DNA of 62,209 bases from a gamma proteobacterium symbiont of Ctena orbiculata (lineage in GTDB: Bacteria > Pseudomonadota > Gammaproteobacteria > Chromatiales > Chromatiaceae). Below, piece by piece: positions 9,311-19,677 of this stretch. Within the stretch, counting starts at the first letter, position 1; every line of letters begins with the position of its first letter. The notes below the pieces were generated by a model. The model did no database searches, was not told the DNA's origin, and saw only the letters and a list, made by a program, of their open reading frames with translations. The DNA is taken from NCBI GenBank assembly GCA_003058525.1, contig QBVD01000025.1:1-62209 (forward strand), written 5' to 3'. The translations under genes were made by a program, and so were the position numbers.

Positions 9311-9554
9311 GGACAAACGCTGCGGAAAACCATGATGTAGATTCTTATGATTCGCAGTCACCATGCTGTTTTACGTAAGGATATACTTTTTGGAAGTGGT
9401 TGCGCTGGATTGAATTGAGCTGTGCGGGTCACTGATTCAAGACCTTTACCTGCATAATCACCGGCCACTTCACCCATGCACACTGATCGACTACACTGTG
9501 ACTACAACAAAGACCGGCCACCCAGGCCGGCATCATATCAGGAGGGGTTTGTTT

Positions 9555-9998
9555 ATGTTTTTTACCAGAAAAGTTTTTGTTTTCCTTTCATTTTTTCTTG
9601 TGACCGCCACCGGCTGGGCGGAAAACAGCACCGCGATACCCGGATTCACCATTCACCACAATGCCATCCCCAGCGCCTCACTGGAGCCCTCAATCGCGAG
9701 GCAATATGGCATTCAGCGGAGTAAATACCGGGGTATGTTGAACGTCAGTGTCATCAAGTCCGTAGAGGGAACAACAGGTGAATCCTCAGAAGCCGTTGTA
9801 TTGGCCAAGGCCAACAATATACGCGGACAATTGATCAGTATTCCGATGCGAAAAATCACCGAAGACGATGCTGTCTACTACATTGGAGAGTTCCGTATCG
9901 CCGACCAGGAGAAACTCAACTTTGAGATCCAGGTTCAACCAAAAGGTGAAACCCGCTACTACACGGCAAAGTTGTCACAGGAGTTTTTCATCGACTAA
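9555..9998 (+). CDS. DUF4426 family exported protein
   Basis: 147 residues from ATG 9555, which has AGGAGGGG seven bases upstream; a GTG at 9498 is spurious. The first about 22 residues are a Sec signal peptide (KVFVFLSFFLVTATGWAEN). The mature part matches DUF4426: ARQYGIQRSKYRGMLNVSV, then EFRIADQEKLNFEIQVQPKG and a C-terminal YTAKLSQEFF. The family is periplasmic, beta-rich and of unknown function. The 244 bp before it hold a GC-rich hairpin near 9512-9532 (GGCCGG pairing) but no RNA gene I can identify. Confidence 0.85.
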   Translation: MFFTRKVFVFLSFFLVTATGWAENSTAIPGFTIHHNAIPSASLEPSIARQYGIQRSKYRGMLNVSVIKSVEGTTGESSEAVVLAKANNIRGQLISIPMRKITEDDAVYYIGEFRIADQEKLNFEIQVQPKGETRYYTAKLSQEFFID

Positions 9999-10112
9999 TC
10001 TCAATCGACTGGCTTTGTTGGATTCTCCTGATAAGGGCTGAGTGTTTTTGACCCGGTGACCATATTCGTCGTGTTGATAACGCAGTCCGAGCGGGAGACC
10101 GGTTCGATACTG

Positions 10113-10793
10113 TCACAAGGCCCTCGCAAGGGTTACAATTCCAAACAGAATGACAATGAATCCGGCGGCTCGCCTGACACGGATATCCTTGAACCACCGT
10201 GCAAGGCTGCCCGCCAATATACCCATGACGAAGAGATTGGGCAGGGTACCGAGTCCGAAGGCAAGCATCAGCCCCGCCCCTTTCGCCACACTCCCGGCCG
10301 ACACCGTCCACACCAGCATGCTGTACACCAATCCGCAGGGAATCCAACCCCATACCAATCCCAGAATCCAAGCCTGACCAGGTGACTTTACAGGTAATAA
10401 TTTACGGGCGAAGGGTTCAATCTTCGTCCATAACAGGTTTCCCGCACGCTCGATTCTGGCTAACCCTGTCCACCATCCACCCAGATAGAGACCAAGCAGG
10501 ATCATAAAAGCACCCGCAATCACCAACAACACCCGTTGTGCGACATAGACAGGCACTGCCTGTGTCAACAAAACACCCAATCCGCCCATGATAGCGCCGG
10601 CGGCCACATAGCTGGTGATACGTCCAAGGTTATAGCCCAACTGATAGGGAAAGGTATTGAGCAAGCGGCTCTGCACCGAGGCGGGAAGACCAAAAGTGAG
10701 TGCGCCAACAATTCCCCCGCACATACCGACACAGTGCCCGCCACCAAGCAATCCAACTACAAAAGCGGCCAGATAACTGCTTTGTTCAATCAT
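10113..10793 (-). CDS. DsbD/TauE-like membrane protein (sulfite exporter TauE/SafE family)
   Basis: 226 residues with about six hydrophobic helices. The first carries GGGHCVGMCGGIVGAL, the Cys-containing HCxGMCGG signature of the small DsbD-like/TauE-SafE group often linked to cytochrome oxidase (cco) loci and copper or thiol handling. No cco genes are in the window, so substrate and partner are unknown. It ends near the plus-strand DUF4426 gene and starts downstream of the AmpG-like gene. Confidence 0.8.
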   Translation of the reverse strand: MIEQSSYLAAFVVGLLGGGHCVGMCGGIVGALTFGLPASVQSRLLNTFPYQLGYNLGRITSYVAAGAIMGGLGVLLTQAVPVYVAQRVLLVIAGAFMILLGLYLGGWWTGLARIERAGNLLWTKIEPFARKLLPVKSPGQAWILGLVWGWIPCGLVYSMLVWTVSAGSVAKGAGLMLAFGLGTLPNLFVMGILAGSLARWFKDIRVRRAAGFIVILFGIVTLARAL

Positions 10794-10832
10794 TCACACA
10801 TCCTCAGCGGCAGTCTATTGCATAGTGGATTA

Positions 10833-12275
10833 TCAAGTGACCGCTCCTTCATGATCGGGCAACTGGCTAGGAGGCAGATGGCGCATTGCCAGCAGAATCA
10901 GGATCAATACAGGTATACCCATAGACGCGGTTATGAGAAAGAAATTCACATAACCCAAACCGTCGACCATAACACCGGAAAAACCACCGACAAACTTAGG
11001 CAGCAAAAGCATTACCGAGCTGAAAAGTGCGTATTGAGTGGCCGAGTAGGATACGTTGGTAAGGCTGGATAGATAGGCCACAAATGCCGAAGTAGCAAGA
11101 CCGGCACTGAGATTGTCCGCTGATATCACCAGCGTCAGCATGGCCAGGTTATGACCAATGCCGGCCAACCATGCAAACAGCAGATTGGTGGATGCGGCCA
11201 AAATACCTCCCAATAACAGGATACGCATCACCCCCACCCGGGTCACCATCGTTCCCCCAAGGACCGCTCCAAGCAGGGTCATGATCACCCCGAGCAGATT
11301 GGCTACGACCGCAACCTCACGTTTACTGAATCCCAGATCGACATAAAAGACATTAGATATCACCCCCAATACCACGTCCGAGATCCGGTAGGTGGCGATC
11401 AAGGCCAGGATCAGGATTGCATGCCAACGATAGCGCCGGATAAAATCGGCGAACGGACTGATCACCGCACCGTAGAACCATTCGCTGAAGGCGCGAAACA
11501 GCCCCGGCAGCCATTCTTGACGTTCAATGATGCTGTCTACCGCCGCCTCCTGCTCCAGGGTTGCCCTGGTTGGATGGACATCGGGTTCCCGGATCACTAA
11601 AACTGTGATCACTCCAACCAGCATCAAGGCCGCCATGCTTAGATAGGCGACCATCCATGCGTTGAGATAGTAGCCGCTTTCAGTCGGGCTTGCCCATTGT
11701 GCGATCGCCAGGGCGCCACCCCCGCTCACAATCATCGCTATGCGGTATCCAATCATGTAGTTGGCGGCCATGACACCTTGCATTCTGACTGCCGCCCTCT
11801 CAATTCGATAGGCATCGATGACGATGTCCTGGGTCGCTGATGAGAAGGCCACCAACAGTGCCAATAAGGCAAAGCTGCGCAGTCCCTGCAGGGGATCGGA
11901 GAAAGCGAGTCCGCAGAGTCCGGTAATCACAGAGAGTTGCGCCAGCAACATCCAGGCACGGCGGCGTCCCAGCCTGGCAGTCAACCACGGGAGTTTCAGC
12001 CGATCGACCAGTGGCGCCCAAACCCATTTGAAACCGTATGCAAGCGCCACCCAACTGAGGAACCCAATGGTAGACCGCGCGATGCCCGCCTCCCTCAGCC
12101 AGTACGACAGGGTGCCGAAGACCAATAACAAGGGCAGTCCGGCGGAAAAGCCGAGAAACAACATACTGCGGGCTCCAGGCTGCCAATAGACCTTCAACGT
12201 CTTGAACCAGTCGGAAATCCTGCTGGCTGAATTCACGCACACCTCTGAAGCAAAAAGCGTCATTATAAGGGCCAA
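10833..12275 (-). CDS. ampG: AmpG-family muropeptide permease (MFS)
   Basis: Up to 480 residues with about 12 to 14 membrane helices. FLGFSAGLPLLLVFGTLSYWL, the GFLSWVALAYGFKWVWAPLVDRL region and LGRRRAWMLLAQ are typical of AmpG rather than general MFS carriers. AmpG brings GlcNAc-anhydroMurNAc peptides released from the cell wall back to the cytoplasm for recycling. The exact start is uncertain: the first about 30 residues (to VYWQPGARS) are not conserved in the family. Confidence 0.85.
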   Translation of the reverse strand: MALIMTLFASEVCVNSASRISDWFKTLKVYWQPGARSMLFLGFSAGLPLLLVFGTLSYWLREAGIARSTIGFLSWVALAYGFKWVWAPLVDRLKLPWLTARLGRRRAWMLLAQLSVITGLCGLAFSDPLQGLRSFALLALLVAFSSATQDIVIDAYRIERAAVRMQGVMAANYMIGYRIAMIVSGGGALAIAQWASPTESGYYLNAWMVAYLSMAALMLVGVITVLVIREPDVHPTRATLEQEAAVDSIIERQEWLPGLFRAFSEWFYGAVISPFADFIRRYRWHAILILALIATYRISDVVLGVISNVFYVDLGFSKREVAVVANLLGVIMTLLGAVLGGTMVTRVGVMRILLLGGILAASTNLLFAWLAGIGHNLAMLTLVISADNLSAGLATSAFVAYLSSLTNVSYSATQYALFSSVMLLLPKFVGGFSGVMVDGLGYVNFFLITASMGIPVLILILLAMRHLPPSQLPDHEGAVT

Positions 12276-12352
12276 TGGAGCCCAAGTCCCCTATCCCTTA
12301 GACAAAATGGCTCTACTCTCAATCAGGTGAATATCAATGGCAGGAATGCAGG

Positions 12353-12533
12353 CCGCAAATGGACGCGAATCACCGCAAAAAAACGCAATAAAACATACAT
12401 TTTTTCAGAATCGAATCGTTCACTGTAATCAAAACCCCTTGATACGTAGTCGTAATCACAAAGAGAGTTGTGGCTACTGTGCAACAGACACATCATTGGC
12501 GTTAATTTTGCGGTGATTCGCGTCCATTTGCGG
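12353..12533. repeat. 27-bp inverted repeat pair upstream of pyrE
   Basis: A 27-bp sequence at 12353-12379 (core GGACGCGAATCACCGC) returns as an exact reverse complement at 12507-12533, 127 bp apart, inside the 375-bp ampG-pyrE divergent gap. A third exact copy lies at 24957-24983. The segment between the arms has no coding potential. It may be a short mobile or REP-like unit. The rest of the gap (12534-12650) is the pyrE leader with a TACAAT hexamer at 12616-12621 as a possible -10 box. Confidence 0.85.
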
Positions 12534-12650
12534 CTCCATCTTTTTTTCCGAATTCAAAGCATTCAATCTGATCATATAAACTCGCATTTTGCTGAAAGCG
12601 TCCTCTCAAAAAGGGTACAATGCGCGATCGATTTTAATAGGTATTCTTAG

Positions 12651-13295
12651 ATGCAGGATTATCAACGCGAATTTTTAAACTTTGCCCTCGATGTCGGTGT
12701 ATTGCGATTCGGTGAGTTCACCCTGAAATCCGGGCGCGTCAGTCCCTACTTTTTCAATGCCGGGCTATTCAACAGCGGTGCCAGCCTGGCCCGGCTCGGC
12801 CGCTATTATGCCCAGGCTATCGTCGATTCGGGCATAGCCTTCGATATACTCTACGGCCCGGCTTACAAGGGTATTCCGCTGGCGGCCGTGACCACAGCGG
12901 CACTCTACGATCAGCACGACATCGACATCCCCTATGCCTTCAACCGTAAAGAGGCAAAGGATCACGGCGAAGGCGGTGTCATTGTCGGCCATGCGCTGGA
13001 AGGAAGAGTCTTGATTATCGACGATGTCATTTCCGCGGGCACCTCGGTCCGGGAATCCGTCGATATCATTCAATCTCTCCAGGCTATTCCCGCTGGCGTT
13101 GTAATCGCCCTCGACCGTCAGGAGCAGGGTCAGGGGGAGCAATCGGCCATCCAGGAGGTAGAGAGCGATTACGGCATGCCTGTCAGCGCCATTGTGCGGC
13201 TTGAGCAGTTGATCGAATATCTGCAGGAGAGTGACGATAGCGGAGAATCGTTGCAACGCATTCAGGCCTATCGGGATCAATATGGCGTGATTTAA
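12651..13295 (+). CDS. pyrE: Orotate phosphoribosyltransferase
   Basis: 214 residues, the E. coli length. [21 protein letters not shown] is the N-terminal signature, [12 protein letters not shown] forms the substrate loop, [14 protein letters not shown] is the flexible loop, and [17 protein letters not shown] is the PRPP-binding motif. It converts orotate plus PRPP to OMP in pyrimidine synthesis. It is separated here from slmA/argB, which lie 2.6 kb away on the other strand. Confidence 0.98.
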   Translation: MQDYQREFLNFALDVGVLRFGEFTLKSGRVSPYFFNAGLFNSGASLARLGRYYAQAIVDSGIAFDILYGPAYKGIPLAAVTTAALYDQHDIDIPYAFNRKEAKDHGEGGVIVGHALEGRVLIIDDVISAGTSVRESVDIIQSLQAIPAGVVIALDRQEQGQGEQSAIQEVESDYGMPVSAIVRLEQLIEYLQESDDSGESLQRIQAYRDQYGVI

Positions 13296-13319
13296 GTTGT
13301 AGCGACGCTATCGGCTGCC

Positions 13320-14066
13320 TCAGCCCAGAACCAATTTGGTTCCAATCAATAGGGTAACCACCTCAAATCCCCGTTTGATCCAGCGATTGCCCTTGGCGAT
13401 GGAGAGGTGTGCTCCCAGGTAACCACCAAGCAGCGAACCGATGAGGAGTACCGGTATCCATGCCCAATGTATGTCGCCGAGGATACCGAGGGTGAGGGCG
13501 CCACTGCCGTTCCAAAAGACCCCGACCAGGACCAGTGTGTGGGCTACCGCCCGTCGATAGTCGAGACCGAACCAGCGTACCAGCCACAGGGTGACGAAGA
13601 GTCCTGTCCCCGATGTGAGAGAGCCATTCAGGATACCGATCAGAAACAACCCGGCTCCGCCGATCAGAAAACCGTTTCTATCCCTGTGGATCGCCTGATA
13701 TTCGATACCGAGCTTCGGACTCAGGTAGGAATAGATCCCCAGACCTAAGGTCAACACGCCCAGGGCGATTTCAGCATGCCTGTCCGCCACCTGGAGAATC
13801 AGGCTGGCGCCAATCACCACACCCGGCAACCCCGTGAACAGCATAAAAATCACAAACTGGCGTTCCAACCCACCCTCGCGCAGATGACGGACAGTAGCCC
13901 CTATGCCGAGGGCTACCGAGGCCACTTTATGTGTCGCGAGAGCCACCCCAAAGGGTAAACCGAGAAAGATCAGGGCCGGTAATTGAACCAGTCCGGCCCC
14001 ACCTCCAGAGAAGGCTGAGAAGAGGTTAGCCAGAAGAGAAATCACGAAAAGGGTGAACTGTTCCAC
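13320..14066 (-). CDS. TauE/SafE family transporter
   Basis: 248 residues with about eight hydrophobic helices in two similar halves. The opening FSAFSGGGAGLVQLPALIFLG and later LNGSLTSGTGLFVTLWLVRWF are the paired Gly-rich loops of the TauE/SafE (DUF81) family. Members move sulfite, sulfoacetate or other organosulfur anions, but substrate cannot be predicted here. It converges with pyrE (24 bp gap) and is divergent from the DUF4124 gene. Confidence 0.88.
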   Translation of the reverse strand: MEQFTLFVISLLANLFSAFSGGGAGLVQLPALIFLGLPFGVALATHKVASVALGIGATVRHLREGGLERQFVIFMLFTGLPGVVIGASLILQVADRHAEIALGVLTLGLGIYSYLSPKLGIEYQAIHRDRNGFLIGGAGLFLIGILNGSLTSGTGLFVTLWLVRWFGLDYRRAVAHTLVLVGVFWNGSGALTLGILGDIHWAWIPVLLIGSLLGGYLGAHLSIAKGNRWIKRGFEVVTLLIGTKLVLG

Positions 14067-14149
14067 AAAGCAGCTATCTTATGATGTAAGCCACGAAGTA
14101 TAATCTATCTCTGAGCCCTTTTGACTTAGAACCAGAGAATTTAGCCTGT

Positions 14150-15151
14150 ATGCGTCCGAGAATCATAATCCTGATCGTCCTATTCATACTTTTTCTGCCG
14201 CTTACCACCATGGCCGGCAAGCTCTACAAGTGGGTCGATGATAAGGGTCAGACCCATTACACTCAGACCCTTCCCCCCACGGATGCCCATCGTGCACGCT
14301 CCCACCTGGACGAGCACGGGATTGTTGTCAAAGAGGTGGATGCCGCCAAGACTGAGGAGGAACTACGGCAGGAAGCGGAGCAGGAACGGCTGCGCCAGGA
14401 ACAGCAGCGCCTGGTTGAGCAACAGCAGGCCCAGGATCGTGTCCTGTTGCGTACCTTCAGAAGCGAGGATGACATTATGATGACCCGCGATGGTCAGCTT
14501 CAAGCAGTGGATACATCGGTACGTGTCACCCAGGCGAACATAAAACGCCTCAAAACGACACTTGAGGAGATGCAGCAAGATGCGGCTAAAAGAGAGTTAC
14601 GTGGACATAGATTGTCGAAAAGAATGCTTCAGGATATCGAAATCAAACGACAAGCCCTCGAAGACGCTTATAGTTCCATCATCGAGAGGGAGCATGATAA
14701 AAACCGCATTCGTCAATCCTTTGCCCGGGATCTGAAGCGTTTCCGGGAGCTGAAAAAGCTGGAACAATCCGATGACCCGATTAAAGAGGCCAGGGATTCC
14801 TTCGACCATGCCTTGCAGAATATCTATCACTGCCAAAGCGGGGATAATTGCGAAGGCCCCTGGCAAAGGGCTAAGGCCTATCTCAAGGCCCACTCCACTA
14901 CCCCAATTAAGATTGAAGGTGACAATATCGTGATCACGGGTGAACCGATGGAGGATAACGATATCAGTATCTCGGTTTCACGTATCAATGATCGCAAGCG
15001 AGGCTCCATTGTTATTTTTATGGATCTTCAGTGCAAGATCATTTCGCTGCAAAAGAGACTCTGTGCAAACGGTGAGGCTATAAATCGTATAAAGCAGGGA
15101 TTCCGTACTGAACTTGCGAAGTCAGGCGATCTATCCCAATCCCTGCCCTGA
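14150..15151 (+). CDS. DUF4124 domain protein with coiled coil
   Basis: 333 residues. A signal peptide (IILIVLFILFLPLTTMAG) is followed by the short DUF4124 motif KLYKWVDDKGQTHYTQTLP. Residues about 65-230 are highly charged helix rich in Gln, Glu and Arg and predicted as coiled coil. The last about 100 residues contain three Cys (YHCQSGDNCEG, LQCKII, RLCANG) and may form a separate periplasmic domain. DUF4124 proteins are exported and of unknown role. Confidence 0.82.
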   Translation: MRPRIIILIVLFILFLPLTTMAGKLYKWVDDKGQTHYTQTLPPTDAHRARSHLDEHGIVVKEVDAAKTEEELRQEAEQERLRQEQQRLVEQQQAQDRVLLRTFRSEDDIMMTRDGQLQAVDTSVRVTQANIKRLKTTLEEMQQDAAKRELRGHRLSKRMLQDIEIKRQALEDAYSSIIEREHDKNRIRQSFARDLKRFRELKKLEQSDDPIKEARDSFDHALQNIYHCQSGDNCEGPWQRAKAYLKAHSTTPIKIEGDNIVITGEPMEDNDISISVSRINDRKRGSIVIFMDLQCKIISLQKRLCANGEAINRIKQGFRTELAKSGDLSQSLP

Positions 15152-15306
15152 AATAGGGTAGGTGAGACAAACCGATGCCAATTTACAGCCACCCTTCAAT
15201 ATATTCGTATAGGTGATTCAACCGGGTATTGGATCAGTGTAGCACCCAACACTGGAATCTAAACAACGCAATGTTGGTTTGAGTTACTATTGATCAGGAA
15301 CAGCGG

Positions 15307-15911
15307 TCACATGGACGAGTCAGGCGCGGAAAAGAGCGCGGTCGACAACAGTCGCCACTGCTCATCCCATTGCTGCAGCGGTGATATTCTGAACCGGCTG
15401 CGTAGATATTGATGCATCAGCCCTTCTACAAAACCGGTCATCAAGTTTGCCGTTACGGTACTGTTGGCAGATAACACGATCTCTCGACGCATCTCCGCTT
15501 CCCTGAGTATCTGCTTTAGCTGGGTCTCAACCCGATCAAAAAACTGTCCGACACGTACCATCAGGCGTTCTGTCTCGCCCACCAGGGCATCACCCAGCAA
15601 CACCCGTGTAATGCCTGGATTTCGCTCTGAAAAAGCCAGTATCAGATAGAGCAGCTGGGCACAACGGGGTTCGACCTGGGATTGTTCCTTAAGAATCTGA
15701 TTCACCCGGGCAAAGACACTCTCTTCCGCGAAGTCGATCAAGCCTTCAAACATCTTGGCTTTGCTGGCGAAATGGCGATAGAGCGCAGCTTCGGAGACAC
15801 CTACCGCCTTGCCCAAGGATGCGGTGGTGATACGACTACCGGGATTCTGTTCCAGCTCACTTGCCAGCGCTTCAAGTATCAACTGACGACGGGATGGCTT
15901 ATCCGCTGCCA

Positions 15912-15912
<1 letters not shown>
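15307..15912 (-). CDS. slmA: Nucleoid occlusion factor SlmA (TetR fold)
   Basis: 201 residues. The N-terminal HTH (RITTASLGKAVGVSEAALYR followed by HFASKAKMFEGLI) and the C-terminal FVEGLMHQYLRSRFRISPLQQWDEQW match SlmA. SlmA binds DNA sites away from the terminus and disassembles FtsZ over the nucleoid. Its ATG overlaps the argB stop (TAATG), so the two are translationally coupled; slmA near argB/coaBC/pyrE is the usual setting. Confidence 0.93.
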
Positions 15913-16826
<914 letters not shown>

Positions 16827-16856
16827 CTAACTATTTAAACTGGTCGGTTAACTCAA

Positions 16857-16875
16857 GGCCTGTTAACACTAATCC
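16857..16875. repeat. Solo terminal repeat of the MITE family
   Basis: 19 bases (GGCCTGTTAACACTAATCC) identical to the left tip of the element at 4331-4594, lying alone between argB and algC. No second tip lies nearby, so this is probably a relic of excision or deletion. Confidence 0.75.
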
Positions 16876-16882
16876 CGGCATC

Positions 16883-19396
16883 TCAGAACGGCGGTTGCAG
16901 ATTTGGATCGATTTTCACAAGCATATCACGAAAGATCGACTGGACATGAGCCAAATCCTCTTCGCTGTTCGCTTCAAAGCGAAACAGGAGCGCAGGAACG
17001 GTGTTGGATGCTCGCACCAGTCCCCAACCCTGTTCAAATTCTGCCCGAAGACCATCGATCTTGACCATTCTGGCGCCTGGCAGATCCGGTAATTTTTCGA
17101 TCGCCGCCATCACCTCTTTCGCCTGCCCCTCCTCCATTTCCAAGGCATACTCTGGGGTTGAAAGGCTCTCGGGCAGTTCTGCGAACACTTCCGCACTGCT
17201 CCTGTAATCGAGCGAGAGGATCTCAAGTAAGCGTGCACCGGCATAAATGCCGTCATCGAAACCATACCATCGCTCAGCAAACAGAATATGACCGCTGAAT
17301 TCGCCCGCCAGCAGCGCATGAGTCTCTTTCATCTTCGCCTTCAACATGGAATGCCCGCTCTTCCACATCAGCGGGCGGCCGCCATTGGAGAGCACGATAT
17401 TTGCGAGATGGCGTGAACATTTAACATCGTAGATGATATCGCCGCCAGGTTCACGGGTCAGTATGTCGATGGCCAAATACATTAACAATCGATCCGGCCA
17501 AATCAGTTTGCCGGAAGAGTCAACGATACCGATGCGGTCACCATCCCCATCAAAGGCGATCCCCAAGGCGGCTTGATGTTGCACCACAGCCTTTTGCAGA
17601 TCCTGCATATTTTTCGGATCGCCAGGATCCGGATGATGATTGGGAAAATCGCCGTCGGGAGTGCAGAAGAGCTCTACAACCTCACACCCCAGCTGCCGAT
17701 AGAGTTCTGGCGCAACCACGGATGCAGCGCCATTGCCGCAATCGACCACGACCTTGAGCGGCTGCCCAAGCCGGGTATCGGAAATCACTCGATCAATATA
17801 CTCATTGATGATCTCTTGAGAATCGAAGGAGCCATCCCCCTGCAGCAGTTGACCTGCATCGATGAGTCGTCGCAGATCCTGAATCTCATCCTGGGTAGGA
17901 CTGTCACCACCGACAACCAGTTTAAGCCCGTTATACTGCAACGGATTGTGACTACCGGTTACCATGACACCGCACTCCATATCCAGCTCGTGCACGGCAT
18001 AATAAAGCAGTGGTGTAGGCACAATACCGATATCGATCACATCGCGGCCGCTTGCCTGCAGGCCCTGTATCAACGCACTTTGCAGGCGTTCGCTGGAATT
18101 ACGAGTATCGCGAGCCACGATTATTGACTGATAACCTTTCTCGAATATCTCACTGCCGATTCCCTGACCTAACAAAGCAACGATCTCTTCATTCAGGCTT
18201 TCACCTACAACGCCGCGAATGTCATAAGCCCTGTAGATCTCGGAGGGAATTTCAACATTGGTGCCGACCTCTATCGCTGTCTCTTCCTGCGGTTGCACCA
18301 CTACCTCGTCGAGATTGATTCCCAAACCGCCATCGCTGGTGGTCATGGTCCGCTTGGATCTACCCTTCTCTGCCTGAGCAGAGCGGTATTCCCTGATCTG
18401 ATGCTCCATCACCTCCAGGGTCGATTGCAGATCGCCCAATTGCGCCGGTTGGGCTTTAGGCGGACGACCTACGACCAGTGCCTCCACCAAGGAGAGGACC
18501 GACTGTTGGTCCCGCTTGAGGGCATTCATCATCTGTTGGCTGAGACGAAGCAGTAAAAGGGCTGTCAGTAAAAACAGCAGCAGACCCGGTACCACCAACA
18601 GCAGGTTGCCCATCAAATCAAACTTGAAACCACTACCACCCCAATAGGCAACCTGCCAGATCGATCCTTTGACAGGAATCACCCCATCCGGCTTAACCCG
18701 GTCAGCAGGCTTATCCCCCATTCCGATAATCGCCAGCGGGTCTTTGGCTGAAAGGGCTTGTTGAACCTCGATGCGGCCATGGAGATTATCAACACCACTC
18801 AGCAGTTTTTTGAGCATATCTATTGAATAGGCGACGTGTATCACTCCGCCGGCTTGTCCGCCATTATCAGAAGCAATACTACTGGCAATTGCGATATGCT
18901 GATGTGGCGTACCGAACTGATGTAGCTCTGCGGGCAGTACAGCATCACTCTTCTCTGCCTTTCTCAACAGCAGCAACGATGCGTAACCCATATTCGGCAT
19001 TTCACTGGTGTCCGGCTCATTGAAACCTGTGGGTAACAGCCTTACACGCAACGCTTCGGGTACTAGGCGATTAAGTCTGGCTTGCTCACCGGCCAATCCT
19101 ACCTCATCGAAACCGATGAATAAGTCCGCCATGGCGGGTTGCCGGGCAAGGCCCTGAATCAATACTGAATGTTGTTGCAGGATTGTGGAGATGGAGCCGG
19201 CAAACATCCGGGCTACGGACTTGACCTGTTGCTTATGGCTTGTCTGTGTCGTGATCTGATTCTGATAGAAAAGATAGGACCAGGCCGCCACTGTCAGTAT
19301 CAATAGTCCTAACACCCCCAGTAGCCAATAGCCACGGATGGTGCGACCACCAACCTGTTGTTTATCCGTCTCTCCGCTACGTTTTAAAAACCCCAT
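16883..19396 (-). CDS. algC: Phosphomannomutase/phosphoglucomutase with membrane N-terminal domain
   Basis: 837 residues from ATG 19396 (RBS-like AGGAAT upstream). Residues about 20-45 and 265-290 are membrane helices enclosing a periplasmic segment of about 200 residues, followed by a Q/R-rich linker. The catalytic part (about 390-837) has the phosphoserine loop MVTGSHNPLQYNG, the metal loop FDGDGDRIG, the sugar loop GEFSGHI and the phosphate loop RASNTVP, all intact. AlgC interconverts hexose 1- and 6-phosphates for LPS and exopolysaccharide precursors. The long form also occurs in pseudomonads and relatives. A dut gene, which commonly stands just upstream, is missing here. Confidence 0.95.
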   Translation of the reverse strand: MGFLKRSGETDKQQVGGRTIRGYWLLGVLGLLILTVAAWSYLFYQNQITTQTSHKQQVKSVARMFAGSISTILQQHSVLIQGLARQPAMADLFIGFDEVGLAGEQARLNRLVPEALRVRLLPTGFNEPDTSEMPNMGYASLLLLRKAEKSDAVLPAELHQFGTPHQHIAIASSIASDNGGQAGGVIHVAYSIDMLKKLLSGVDNLHGRIEVQQALSAKDPLAIIGMGDKPADRVKPDGVIPVKGSIWQVAYWGGSGFKFDLMGNLLLVVPGLLLFLLTALLLLRLSQQMMNALKRDQQSVLSLVEALVVGRPPKAQPAQLGDLQSTLEVMEHQIREYRSAQAEKGRSKRTMTTSDGGLGINLDEVVVQPQEETAIEVGTNVEIPSEIYRAYDIRGVVGESLNEEIVALLGQGIGSEIFEKGYQSIIVARDTRNSSERLQSALIQGLQASGRDVIDIGIVPTPLLYYAVHELDMECGVMVTGSHNPLQYNGLKLVVGGDSPTQDEIQDLRRLIDAGQLLQGDGSFDSQEIINEYIDRVISDTRLGQPLKVVVDCGNGAASVVAPELYRQLGCEVVELFCTPDGDFPNHHPDPGDPKNMQDLQKAVVQHQAALGIAFDGDGDRIGIVDSSGKLIWPDRLLMYLAIDILTREPGGDIIYDVKCSRHLANIVLSNGGRPLMWKSGHSMLKAKMKETHALLAGEFSGHILFAERWYGFDDGIYAGARLLEILSLDYRSSAEVFAELPESLSTPEYALEMEEGQAKEVMAAIEKLPDLPGARMVKIDGLRAEFEQGWGLVRASNTVPALLFRFEANSEEDLAHVQSIFRDMLVKIDPNLQPPF

Positions 19397-19677
19397 ATCT
19401 ATTCCTGGATCATGCTGGGTGCACTGAAAGCCATTCAGCAACAACCATGTTGGCTAAAATTATAAACTGCTTTACAAAAGTTCTTCTTGTACCAGGACTG
19501 TTGCTCATAGAGTTCGAACCATTCGAAAGATCCCTATACCGACCAACTCGAAATACCATACTGGTGCGAGATCGATATCTATCCAGCATAATCCATAGAC
19601 CCTAGTCTGCCGACCCCGAAATACCGCAACCAGGTAGTGATTTGTTGTATCCCTGGCGGTGACAGAATACTTATACT

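Noticed and set aside
9311-9554. Possible tRNA or small RNA before the DUF4426 gene
   Set aside because: There is a local GC-rich hairpin but no cloverleaf or conserved T-loop sequence.
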